From Dermanyssus gallinae (Eukaryota; Arthropoda; Arachnida; Mesostigmata; Dermanyssidae), in assembly GCA_003439945.1 (NCBI GenBank), contig QVRM01001384.1:409001-473000 (forward strand): a DNA stretch of 64,000 nucleotides, read 5' to 3'. The notes beneath the pieces were generated by a model that was not told where the DNA came from, did not search any database, and worked only from the letters and a program-made list of their open reading frames with translations. Position numbers and translations under genes: made by a program. Of this stretch, positions 22,246 through 33,086 are shown piece after piece; position 1 is the first letter of the stretch, and the number at the start of each line of letters is the position of its first letter.

Positions 22246-23625
22246 TTACGCATCCCCGGAGAACCTCCTTGTTGCTGTTTGCATTTGGTTCGGTGCGCCA
22301 ACGTTTAGCCGCTGGGACTCGCCGAGCACGGGGAACATCTTGTTCTTAAGGCGCGAATTGTAGTCGTCAATGGTTCTCTTGAAAAGATTGCGTATTTCGC
22401 CGGTCAGCGCCTCATACCCCGACTTTGATTCTTCAATGGCCTTCTGATGTTGAGATCGGGCCTCCTGCGCTTGACCTTCATAGAAAAGACGAATTTGTCG
22501 ATTTCCTTCTTGGCCTGTATAGCAGTCTGCTAAGCCGTCTGAGCACGGCTGCGCTCTCTCCGGTCCTCTTCTTTGGCAGTGGTCACCTGACTCACATCGG
22601 CTGTAGTACAACGTCTCGCATAGTGGCCGCGTTGATTGCACCGGAAACAACGTACTATGCTACTCTTCTGATCAGCGTTTACGGTTTGGCCGCCACTCAG
22701 TGGGTCCAGCTGCGGTTGTTGTTGTTGTTGTCGTGGCTGCTGTTGCCCTACGCCACCTGCGGCGGTTCCCCTACGCATTCCGATGTTAAACTGCCTCGGC
22801 GCTCTAATCTGTTGCTGTTGTTGCATTAACATCAAGCACCTGTCTCTGCGGTGTCCTACCTGTCGACATTGGTAACAGACCGTTTCAGGCCTGGCACCTC
22901 CACCTGCGGCATATCCTGCTCTAGCCGCGTCGCCGACGACCATAGGACGACGCCGGGTGTGCAACTCCATTGCGTCTTCTATGTCGTGGATCAATGCGGA
23001 CACACCGCTATGTTGGCGAGCAGCAATGCCCTGCACCACATATTCGAACTCTGGACGCAGTCCGGCCAACACTCTAGCCTTGATTTCGCCGATCGACAAC
23101 GACACTTTTAGCGCCAGTGCTTCTACTCTGCGTGCAAAGCACCCCAACGACTCCTGTCGTTGTTGTCTACACGACTCCCACTGGTCTACCAGGCGGTTTC
23201 TGTCCAGCTCACGCCTAAACGCAATTAGGAACGCTTCCTTCCACATTTCATATGTGTCGCACCTGTGTCCGTGCGTGGTGTGCCATGTGCGTGCTGCACC
23301 GACAAGTTTGTTCAAAATCACCCGACGGGTCTCACCCCATGACCATCCGCCGATCTCCTTCGCGATTTCAAACAGCCAGCCGAATCCATTCTTCCGCTGA
23401 GACGCCATCGCTCCCCGAGAACGTCTCTACTTGGCCGCTGACGTCGCTCGCCGTCTCGATCCGCACTGCTACGCCTGGTTCCGTCTCCTTCTTCATCGCC
23501 AACTGAGACACCATAGCCCGCGTGTCATCTGCCATCGCTTCCATCGAGCTCATCATTTCGGCTAGCATCTCCATAGTTACCGGCGTCCCGCCGCCGTTCG
23601 TCGCCATTTTTTTTTGCACCGTCAC
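22246..23625 (-). pseudogene. Gag of an LTR retrotransposon, frameshifted
   Basis: Minus strand, in two overlapping frames. 23,625-23,368 is the N-terminal part (EMMSSMEAMADDTRAM, ending ETFSGSDGVSAEEWIR). 23,408-22,530 is the capsid-like part (IGGWSWGETRRVILNKLVGA, YEMWKEAFLIAFRREL) followed by two CCHC knuckles (CYQCRQVGHRRDRC and CFRCNQRGHYARRC) separated by a Gln-rich linker. The frames meet near 23,370, where a 4-base unit is tandemly duplicated. Gag would package RNA and bind nucleic acid. Only 133 bases separate its end from the 3' LTR, so protease, RT and integrase are absent. Confidence 0.8.
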
Positions 23626-23896
23626 CGGTCTCGCCCAATAACACTAACCTCTTGCTGCAGCTGCAACTCTGCGCTCGTTTCTTCTGCGACACGCGACGAT
23701 CCGTACACACGTCGACTCAACCTCACCGTAGCAGCAGTAACCGCACTCAGTCCCGTTTAGCACTACTCAACACGCACGCGCCAACAACAACGCGCAACAA
23801 CCACTTCGTTGCTCTTTGCCGTGGACTCGACACCCTTGCTGTGTCTCTCGGTCAACCGGTTCATGTTACCCCCTCGAAAACCCCACTTCTGAACAC

Positions 23897-24244
23897 GTAA
23901 AGGCCTCACTCGGTTGCTAGGAGGAAAACACGAATATTGACCAACATCACGACTGTAGCCTTTACTCTCGTCCGACACCTCTACTGCGCCGGTACAGCAC
24001 CGCCTCTCCGGTCTGTCTCACACACAGCGATCTTTCTCCGGCCGCGTCTCAACACCGTCTCTTCTTACTCACTCTAGTGTCGTCAGTTCTACTACCGCTA
24101 TTGCCGCAGCGTCTCCCCTCTCCGCTAAGGCTTGTTGATTCTACGTGCACCGATACCAGTAGACGTCGGTTGCTAAGCTATGCCACTATCTAACTACATA
24201 CCTGCATAACGTGCTTCATAGCAATGATATTCTACAGCCTTACA
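23897..24244 (-). repeat. LTR (5' LTR of antisense element)
   Basis: 348 bases paired with 21,730-22,113. In the element's own orientation this is the upstream LTR. Divergence between the LTRs (about one base in ten plus a 39-base indel) means the insertion is not recent. Confidence 0.85.
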
Positions 24245-25023
24245 ATTGTCTAGGCTATGAACTTAAAAAGGGGCGTGAAAAGTGAATGCAGTACATTAAA
24301 TGATTTACTTTAATCGGCCAAATTCTAGAGCTCGCTCAAATGTCTACCGTCGACAAACGAGCTGGCCGAAGAGAACCTGAAGAGGAAAAATGACGGGTAT
24401 GCGCTTTAAGCCCATTCCACCTAGCAATGCATGACGTCGTTGAAAAAACGCAAAATCTACTACTTGGGCAAAGTTAGACCCAGAGTGTGCATTCATGCCA
24501 ATACGCGTCAGGTGGCGAAGAAGTTTAATGGCGGAACAATTTGCTACAATATAGTGATAAATAATACACATTAATTTATATATAAATGCACACAAATATG
24601 GCACTCTGGCTAGATTCGAATATCGTTGGATGGCCATGCCGCCCAAAGTGTATTTATTTAATGATGGAACATAGATAATGAAGAACTGGATTGAAAGCAA
24701 AACGAAATCAGCATGGACAATGCGGCCACCTCGTTGCTCAGACCAACGAGCACTTGCAATATGTTCACCCACTGAAGGAAGCAACAATAAGTGACCTTCT
24801 ATTTAGGATTCAGTGGAATCGGAGATAGGCGTAAAGGAGGTATTCCTCTCGTTCTCATGCGTTTTCATGAGAATTCTTCCTTTTTTTTATTATGCTGTCA
24901 TCATAGTGATCTGTGAACAACATATTGATGTATCGTTAAGGCCGGGACACTTGTCAATCAATACAAGTGTGATGTTTTTCGTGACGCGTTTGCTAATTTA
25001 CTAAGGTTGTTTCTTCTGTACAG

Positions 25024-25197
25024 TCTTTGAACACGAAGACTACGCGAGCTAGAGCTGATAAACCCCAGCCCCCAACTAGGGACGGCCCAATCAGTCACAG
25101 CGAGCCACCTTCGGATATCGATGCCGGGCGTCCGGTCAGGACCAAGCTTTATACTGGTGGGATGACCTTGACTCTATTACATCGGGATAAACACAAG
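25024..25197 (+). CDS. Zinc-finger gene, exon 3
   Basis: Acceptor tttcttctgtacag ending at 25,023 and donor CACAAG/GTGAGA. Exactly 58 codons, phase 0 to phase 0, with no stop. Polar and proline-containing (KPQPPTRDGPISHSEPPSD), then LYTGGMTLTLLHRDKHK. No domain recognised. The matching phase with exons 2 and 4 is the main support. The following intron (25,198-29,368) holds a sense-oriented LINE and a TAA microsatellite. Confidence 0.68.
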
Positions 25198-25539
25198 GTG
25201 AGATGATTTTGAGATAGGTTTAGATAAGCAAGATACTTAATAATTAGCTAAGTTGTCAGTCAGCGTTAAAGCCGGCGAGTCGGAGAGAGAGAGAGGGACC
25301 ACCAACATCTTGCATATTGAGCTCGCGGTCTCGTTCGACCCGATAACGTGTCAACAAAGTAGTAAGCGATTGTGTCATGCGACTGCAATTTCATTCGCCT
25401 TTTCATTCGCATTTTCTGCACTTTTCCTTCACAGATTGTTGTTAGTCACAAGTCGTACGGCGTTTGTCGTACCACGCAGGAGAAGCGTAGGCTTGTTTCC
25501 TGAGCTTGTCGGGCTGTAAACGTGACGCGCACGAACCGG

Positions 25540-25612
<73 letters not shown>

Positions 25613-25613
25613 G
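25540..25613. repeat. TAA microsatellite
   Basis: About 24 TAA units within intron 3 of the zinc-finger gene. Other TAA/TTA runs: 7,067-7,082, 26,285-26,307, 31,590-31,618 and 46,511-46,529. Confidence 0.95.
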
Positions 25614-26455
25614 GTAAAACGCGCCGATGTGAGCACGACAGAGGCGCACGGTCGTACTGACTATACATATATGTATATGAATATGAATGTATATGTATAT
25701 GAATAATTGAGCTAATTCATTTTAACAACAAATTGGTTAAAACACATATCACCCTTCAAATGTCTATAGCCCGCCGGATAAGAGATCATAATAAGCCTGC
25801 AGTCCTTTATCATTATTGTGGCTGCTTATAAACTAAATTTGTTGCCGCAAACTCACTAAACTGCCGCGGCGACTTTCACTTCACGAGTCACCTCGTCGAC
25901 ACGCGACTACGCGTAACCATCTTCACTGCAGAAGTCGCTTCGTACGGATGGACGCCAGTTGGTGTATTCACATGCGAAACCTCTTCGTTGCCATTTGTTG
26001 TGCTTGCTGTGCTCCACTTTAGCAGAGCGTCGTCACGTGCTTAGACCTGTGAATAACGACATCACGTCGACGTGCCTTGGCGACTTGAGATGGCGGATCC
26101 ACTGCTGCTGTCTGTCGAACACGGCAGTATATTGCGTTTTAAAAGATGACCAATCGCTCTCGAGTTGGCTTTGATAGCATTCGAAAATTGTGTGAGACGA
26201 TTTCCAGAATGAGCAGGCCGACGCAGACGTCTTAGCAAGTCGGTGAAGAAGAAAATCAGTCTCTCATTCGGTTTGCGGTCACGTTATTATTATTATTATT
26301 ATTATTCGCCATGTCCGTCGGTTTTCATTACGGTCATGAGACTAAAAATGATCTCGAATATCACCAATGACTGAACGAGGCACATCGGCGGTCATCAACC
26401 CTGGTAACGGACATGCAATGGAACTCAAATACGGTACCGAATTGTGAAGTAAATA

Positions 26456-29240
26456 ATGAACTCAAATGTATATCTATCTATAAACGCCCGATCACTAGCC
26501 AAACCTGGAGCTATCGACTGTCTACATGCGTTTATGGAAACTGATAAGACTGATATTGCGTTCATTACTGAGACTTGGCTAACCGACAGGATAACGTCTG
26601 CTGAGTTGGCTGCCTGTGGAAGATACGAAGTCTTTCGTAAGGACCGTGTTGGACCTACAGGTGGAGGCGTTGCACTGCTAGTGAATTCTAAGCTTCCCTG
26701 TGCTGAGGTCAACCTAAGCAACACTTCCTCTGAATTAATTGCGGCAGTTTATTACTGGTAGAAAAAAGAGTACGACTTGTCTGTACATATCTCAGTCCGA
26801 CCGGCTCTCATCTTGAGCGGACGACAAGATTAGTGAATCTGATTGCTGATCTACAGAACATCGTAGCTGGCGACATAAGCGTTGTTCTCTCCGGCGATCT
26901 TAATCAACCTAAGATAAACTGGTCTGGTTGGTGTACTGTAACATCATCACGACAAACCGAAGAATCGACTAACAGTGCACTCTCAATCCAGGAAAGGTTT
27001 CTTCAGTTTTGTTGTGAATCTGGCCTGAAGCAACTTGTCGCTGCTCCCACTCGTGGACAGAACTTACTGGACGTCGTCCTGGCAAATGATGACTCAGTTG
27101 ATAGCATTTCTGTATCAGTACCGCCAATAGCCAGCGATCACCAAATGATTACATTCACCATATCGTGCGGTTCTATCACCCCTGGTGCCTGTGATCTCTG
27201 GTGGGACTATGACAAAGGTGACTACGAAGGGATGATCACTAATCTAACTGCGACAAACTGGACTATGTTTTTCTCAGCCTGCCCTAACGTGGACGAAATG
27301 TACAATAAGTTTGTGAGTTACATGTTCTTCCTGCTTGAAGTATTTGTGCCTCAGAGGGCCTCAGATACCGATGAAAAGCTAAACTCTGGCATTCAACGGG
27401 TCAACCGCCAACTGAATAAAGCCACGCAGAAAAACGGTCCAGCGCTACAGAAGAAACTGAAGAGAATGCTGCATAGAAAACGAATTATGGAAGAGAGCAG
27501 CGTTGCGCAGTCGACTGCTCCCAATGCTGTGCACAAATACGTGCAGAAGCGTATGAGGATCAAGGACAGTCTTGCCTCGATAAGAAGACCCGACGGTACA
27601 ATCGCCACTGACGACCAGGAGAAAGCAGAAATTCTTAGAAATGTCTTTGCAGCTACCTATCCCACATATGAAGAACTGCAGACGCGGAACGCACACGTCG
27701 CTCCACCTATATCAACGCCAACGCCCGAAAATGTAAGCGTTGTGAACGACGTCGACGCATCTGTAGAAAACATCCTAAAGCATCTCCGCAAGCTTGCCAA
27801 CAAGCGGAGCGCAACCCCTGACGGTATTCCAGCTTTTATCTATAAAAAGTGTGGCTACGACGTATGCGTTCCACTTTCTATGATTTTCCGTCGATTCCTG
27901 GAGGAAGAAACTGTACCTAGTCTCTTTCGGTGTGCTATTGTATGTCCGGTACACAAACGCGGGCAAAAAAGTGATCCGAATAATAAAAGGCCAGTATCAC
28001 TCACCTCCGTTCCATGCAAACTATTTGAGAAGGCCATCGCCGAAGAGATATATCGAAACGCAAATGCACAAGGCCTTATTTCGAGGGAACAATTTGCGTA
28101 TCGTCCCGCTCACTCGACGCTCTTGCAACTGCTCGAGACCCAAAATGACTGGTGTCTGCTTTTAAATGAAGGAAGAGCATTTGACTGTGTGTACTTCGAT
28201 TTTAAATCTGCCTTCGAAAGCACCACGCACTCAAAGCTGCTTAAACTTCTGCCGCAATACGGAGTTGGTAGTCGTATAGTTAATGGGATTAGGGCTTTTC
28301 TGTCGAATAGACTTTCTAGAGTTAGGGTTAATAATTGCCTATCATCAACGGCAGAAGTCACATCTGGTTGTCCCCAGGGTACCATACTTGGGCCATTAAT
28401 GTACATATTGTATACTGACTCTATGAAACTCATAATACCTCAACATGTGCAGGTAAAGATATATGCTGACGATGTAAAAATGTATACACCTGTAGATAAT
28501 GTAAATCATATTGTTTCTTTCCAAGGAACACTGGACAAATTTACAGAATGGTGCAAAGGACTTGATCTTAAACTGTCGGTGGATAAGTGTGCTGTGCTTC
28601 ACTTTGGCCACAACAATCCTGCTCATATATATACTTTGGGCACTAAGGAGTTAACTGCAAAAAGATCTATAAAAGACCTAGGTGTGTTAACGGCATCCAA
28701 TTTAAACTATGCTTCTCACATTCTAGAAGTAGCAACGTCGGCTACGAGGAGAATGAACTGGATTCTGCGTTCTTTTGTGATCAAACAACCCTCTCTGTAT
28801 GTAAGACTATATAAACAATCTGTTCTCCCGATTTTGGTATATGCCTCCCTCACCTGTGTGGAATCTAGGTTATTCTCGTGATGAAAATATACTGGCCGGC
28901 ATTTATAAAAAGTTTGTTAAACGTGTTGCATATCGTTGTAACATTAGCGAAAACGATGTTAAATGCGACGATATTGTTGAAATGTTAGATAGAATTGACA
29001 TACGCACGTTTACTCGCATATGTAAACGGCCCGAGCAAGCAGGGAGATTTTTTAACATGAATACCACAAGCACTCGCTCGAGAATTAATCTCCAGGCTAA
29101 AATGATCGCCAGGAAAGCGATTGTTAACAAAATGTTTGCATGGCGCTTAGTCCGTAAGCTTAACCATGTACAACCCGTCGCCTGAAGGCCGACTTGCGAT
29201 AACCTTCTTCTGTGATCTCAATAAAGCCCCCCTGCTAAAG
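26456..29240 (+). mobile_element. CR1-group LINE ORF2 in intron 3
   Basis: The endonuclease part begins near 26,456 (SINARSLAKPGA, FITETWLTD), with a TAG at 26,759 and a frame change by about 26,790. A single 682-codon frame then follows (26,833-28,881): endonuclease (VLSGDLNQPKINW, LLDVVLAND, SDHQM), linker, RT entry (RPVSLTSVPCKLFEK), FDFKSAF at about 28,195, GCPQGTILGP, the catalytic YADDVK at 28,461 and the post-RT block. A last shift near 28,860 leads to a C-terminal domain ending at 29,185. A polyadenylation-like AATAAA is near 29,220 and an AT microsatellite follows. ORF1 is absent, so it is 5'-truncated. The RT core is intact but the protein is interrupted twice. It lies in the sense orientation of the host gene. 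Confidence 0.88.
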
Positions 29241-29249
29241 GGTGTGTGA

Positions 29250-29251
<2 letters not shown>

Positions 29252-29284
<33 letters not shown>
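29252..29284. repeat. AT microsatellite at LINE 3' end
   Basis: TA run immediately after the LINE tail; probably grew from or seeded the insertion site. Further AT runs nearby: 29,990-30,027, 30,066-30,083 and 30,460-30,492. Confidence 0.95.
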
Positions 29285-29287
<3 letters not shown>

Positions 29288-29368
29288 CGATCAGAGTTTA
29301 GGAAAGCTTGGTTTGCATACGTGTACTGTACATCTACTTTAGCTTCTGTGTCACGTTCTTGCTGGCAG

Positions 29369-29533
29369 GACAATCCGGTGTGCGGGAAAACCGACCAGCT
29401 GGTCAAGTCGTCGTCACGACAGGCCGACGGTGAGCGGCTGGATGCGAAATCCAAGTATAGCACCGCTTCGGTTGCTTCGACACGAACGTCGGACTGTAAA
29501 GTTCTGTACGAAAACCTATTCACGGAGAGTCCG
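29369..29533 (+). CDS. Zinc-finger gene, exon 4
   Basis: Acceptor (ttcttgctggcag, ending at 29,368) and donor (GAGAGTCCG/GTAAGG). Exactly 55 open codons, phase 0 to phase 0: DNPVCGKTDQLVKSSSRQAD and on to KVLYENLFTESP. Ser/Lys-rich and probably disordered. The intron to exon 5 is only 128 bases. Confidence 0.68.
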
Positions 29534-29661
29534 GTAAGGCTTTGTTTGAGGGTTGAGCCACTCTCGTAGGCGACATGTTCTATGTGGAAGAGGCCCTCAT
29601 TCACCTAGATATATAGGGATCACCCTCCAAACCCCTTGTCGTTCCACCTTACACACTACAG

Positions 29662-29917
29662 ACAATAACAGGCGTGCACTACTGTGGTATGTTGCAGCGT
29701 CTGGATCTGATTTTGCAACACGTTGACTTCTATGGCAATGACGTTGTTCATCTGGTCATCAAGATCGACGCGGACCGGTACGAACCCGCCGTGAACGATA
29801 CAGTGAACATCCGCGTAATGAGACCAAAACTGGCTTGGAAGTGGACGCAATGCGGTATTTTCGTTAACTACAATGAATGGAAGTTAGCTGGCAACATGTA
29901 CCACATCGAGCTAAGTG
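29662..29917 (+). CDS. Zinc-finger gene, exon 5 (beta-rich segment)
   Basis: Acceptor acacactacag ending at 29,661, phase 0. It reads TITGVHYCGMLQRLDLILQH, then alternating hydrophobic stretches (VVHLVIKIDAD, DTVNIRVMRP) and WKWTQCGIFVNYNEWKL. This looks like a folded beta-rich domain. Two endings are possible: a weak donor (AAGTG/GTAAAT at 29,917) that joins the next exon in phase 1, or read-through to TGA at 29,938-29,940 followed by AATAAA at about 29,969. The second would end a shorter isoform or the gene. Domain family not recognised. Confidence 0.62.
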
Positions 29918-29987
29918 GTAAATGGTCGAATCATCAATGAAGGAATGCAGGCTAGCGTGATGCTGTTAATAAAAGAATGTTTTTTAA

Positions 29988-30030
<43 letters not shown>

Positions 30031-30455
30031 GGTTAATGATATTCGAGCACTTACAAAAAAAAAAAATATATATATATATATAAATATATGAATTGATTTT
30101 AACGCAGTTTCTAGAACGGTCTAGCTTGATAGGCGGCTCTCTCTCTCCTATCACAACATGGTGTATTGGAATCATTGTTTGGATACGTGACATCCTGCAC
30201 GAACGCCAGGAAGGTTTTGGGTATAGGCAAATCCATATTTTTTTAAACGACATTGTTAGAGCCACGCATATTTTGTCTCGGCCAAATATGTCTCGCATAT
30301 TATGACGTCGTTTAAGATAAATGTGGACGATAATATGATTTATAGAAAAGTGAAGATGCCCGAGGAGTATGATTTTCTTTGCCGACATGCTTGACCATTT
30401 TTCAAATTGGGCAAACATTTTAACCTAATATTGTCAGTTACTGTCAAGCGCAGTT

Positions 30456-30498
<43 letters not shown>

Positions 30499-30529
30499 CG
30501 TTGTTAGTAGATCTGATAACAAATACAAG

Positions 30530-30801
30530 TCTGCGGGATTTTCGAATGCGTTTTCGTGATATCAATAGCGGACTACCTTCGGCAAATGGCAAAATTATCA
30601 TTGGATGAGAGCGCAACATTCGTCGCTGAATACCTGTCGGGTCGCACTGGCTACATGATTTTGGCCCAAAGTATAAAGTTTTATGTGCATCCGGCTCTAC
30701 CTGAAACGGACACTAGCAACCGCGTTACAAACAGCAACACCCACAAAAACGATAGCAAACACGACTACAATAAGGAAAACAACAGCAGCAGCAGCAGCAG
30801 C

Positions 30802-30839
<38 letters not shown>

Positions 30840-31501
30840 CGACGACACTAACAGCCACAAAATTGCAAACCAAAATAGCAGTTACCAAAGCCGCCCAACG
30901 GACTACAAGAACAAGAAGAATTCCATTGCTGCAAACGTGATCCCCACCAAAAACGATCACGGCCACGGTAAAAACAACACCAACCACAATGACAACATCA
31001 AGGATGTCGTCGTCAACAACAAAGACAACAACAGCAACAAAATTGCAGACCAAAATAGCAGTAACCAAAGCCGCCCAACGGACCACAAGAACACGTATTC
31101 TACTACTGTCGGCCTGGTCCCCTCCCGGACTATTGCCGGCAAAAGCGACCGCGACGACGGTAAGAACAACACCAACCACAATGACAACAACATCAAAAAT
31201 GCCGTCAACAACAACAACAATAACGCCAACCACAACAACAGCAGTAACGACGACAACAACCTTTCTACGAGAGCTTTCACCGGTACTGTTGTCGACGACA
31301 AGGATAGTAGCGAATATGAATACTGGGAGGAAGATGAGGAGGATATGGATGTGGAGACCTTTGAGAACGATAGCGTCGGTCCAACGGACGAAAGCTACAT
31401 GCAGTTGAAGGGAGGACGAGCTTCAGCTAGCCTATCAGGTCAGCCCAAGTCGGAGCATCTGAACGAGCTCGTCGATCAGCCGCAACGTCTTTCTGGCAAT
31501 G
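30530..31501 (+). CDS. Asn-rich exon, probably exon 6 of the zinc-finger gene
   Basis: Open from a TAA at about 30,515 to a donor (GGCAATG/GTGAGT at 31,501). If spliced from exon 5 it enters at 30,530 after a weak AAG acceptor and reads CGIFECVFVISIADYLRQMA, with phase 1 conserved. Otherwise translation can start at ATG 30,586. Contents in order: a short ordered part ending VHPALPETD; an Asn/Ser-rich region with a run of 13 Asn from an AAC microsatellite; two 60-residue tandem repeats (from 30,852 and 31,032, each with QSRPTD and GKNNTNHNDN); and an acidic patch (YEYWEEDEEDMDVE). Splicing to the next exon is strongly supported. Confidence 0.6.
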
Positions 31502-31586
31502 GTGAGTCTTGTTGAGTGGCCAGCGCGCAAGTCATGCGTTACCGTACGGAGCCGGGATTGGCAAGCTGATTGAGAAACTAGGAGTG

Positions 31587-31619
<33 letters not shown>

Positions 31620-31633
31620 CGTTTGTCTTACAG

Positions 31634-31983
31634 CTGCGGTCGTTAACGTCAGTACCACGTCCGGCTCTCACGTTGACGGCGTGACTCTCACTCGAGCGGA
31701 CGAGGTGAATGCGAAGCGGCTGGTCAGCGACCAATGTGAGACCAGCGAGTGTAAATCGCCAGCATGTGAGCACGCCATGGCGAAGCTTAATACGAGGATT
31801 ATTGAGCTCGAACAGGAGCGACTGCAGCTCACCCTCGTCCTAAACAACATCTTCCATACAGCGGCGGCAGCACAGACGCGGGTCTCGACAGCTTTGTCAA
31901 CGGCGTCTGATACAGCCCTCAGCGGCAGCAGCAGCCAGAGCTCGCTGTCTTCACGAGCCCCCGCGTGGTGGTGGCAGTGGTAA
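31634..31983 (+). CDS. Terminal coding exon with coiled coil
   Basis: Acceptor (cgtttgtcttacag ending at 31,633) joins the previous exon in phase 1 (G + CT = Ala). Open for 115 codons: a Thr/Ser-rich part, Cys-containing CETSECKSPACEH, a short coiled coil (MAKLNTRIIELEQERLQLTL then VLNN), an Ala/Ser tail and final AWWWQW before TAA at 31,981. The TAA overlaps a strong donor (CAGTG/GTAAGT). Splicing there to the acceptor at 32,187 would create TGA across the junction, so both forms stop at the same place. Confidence 0.65.
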
Positions 31984-32482
31984 GTCATCGGCCATAATTA
32001 ATTACTACACTACACTGTAAACGACTCTCAAAAGGCTCTTTTTTTATCACGAGCAAAATCTTCCGTATCTTCAGACCCAAAATACTAGAGCGTGTGGACA
32101 GCGGATATCACGTCACTGTCACGTGCTGATATCGCTTTGCGGGGAACTTGTTTTAGACTTACATGGAATGTATGCTTTTTCTTGCAGATTACGCTGACAA
32201 ATTTGTTGATGCCCCCGGATAGTGACGGCTAGCCGTATGTGAGTGAGGCCGCTGATGATCCGAACTATTCTCGATCTGTGTCGAAAGTCAGCCGCTGGAC
32301 GTGTTTCTTGTATTGTCGACGGCAACGCAACGCAGGAGCGACAGATCTCGCGTGATGCGATGCGCTAGTCAACGCGGCAAGCAGACAACGTAGTGTGAGC
32401 GTGTTGTGGCATCATCTCGGCATCGTGTACTGTGTGATGCCGCTGGACTGCTGTGAGGAGTGCCAGCCTATTATTGTATGGT

Positions 32483-32776
32483 ATGATCTATCGACCAAAT
32501 ATGGGTGACGCTGCTTACGACAGCCAATATTCAATATCCACGGCAGGGCACACACAAACAAGCATACAGCACGTTTTCGACGCAGGCGGCATTTGCACGA
32601 GAGACGACGGTATGAAGAGCAATATTGCTGCAACCGCTTTTACCCATACTATTACTACTACTCGGCTATATAAGTCCAGTAACGATAATGCGATGACGAT
32701 AGACGATTTTGACTCTATTTTAGACCCTAGCTCGTTGAAGGAGCCAGTCTCGACGCTCACTCAGGGCGCGAAGTGA
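32483..32776 (+). CDS. Small hypothetical ORF
   Basis: Open from ATG 32,483 (or 32,501, better context) to TGA 32,774-32,776. It encodes a polar peptide of about 97 residues including MTIDDFDSILDPSSLKEP. No known family. It lies downstream of the possible 3' untranslated exon at 32,188 and could be a late exon, 3' UTR or chance. Confidence 0.25.
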   Translation: MIYRPNMGDAAYDSQYSISTAGHTQTSIQHVFDAGGICTRDDGMKSNIAATAFTHTITTTRLYKSSNDNAMTIDDFDSILDPSSLKEPVSTLTQGAK

Positions 32777-33086
32777 CATGCGAACCGCTTCCTTTCACCA
32801 CCCCAGGGGTTTCGGCGGTCTCTTCTTCCCTTCTGGTGTCACTACTATAACTACTGCTAACTCGACACCTGGACCGCTTTCATCTTACTGTTATAAAAAA
32901 AACATGACACAATTTTAGGAACAATTTACAAATCACGAAAAATATACAAAACATTAAAAGCACAAAAAAACGCACACGTATATACTGTGAAATGCTTAAG
33001 TTTACGTAATCGTCAGCGTCCTGTTTATATATATATATATATATTTATACATTCCTTACTTGAGTATCTTATGTCCGTATATCCCG

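Noticed and set aside
24344..24787. 147-codon minus-strand frame within intron 2
   Set aside because: No recognisable domain, an unusual Tyr/Ile composition and no supporting splice or neighbour context.
25429..25668. Frames encoding runs of Tyr, Leu, Ile or Asn
   Set aside because: Translation of the TAA microsatellite; no coding value.
30697..31301. Minus-strand Val/Leu-rich frames opposite the Asn-rich exon
   Set aside because: They are the complement of AAC and ACC repeats; hydrophobic composition is a by-product.
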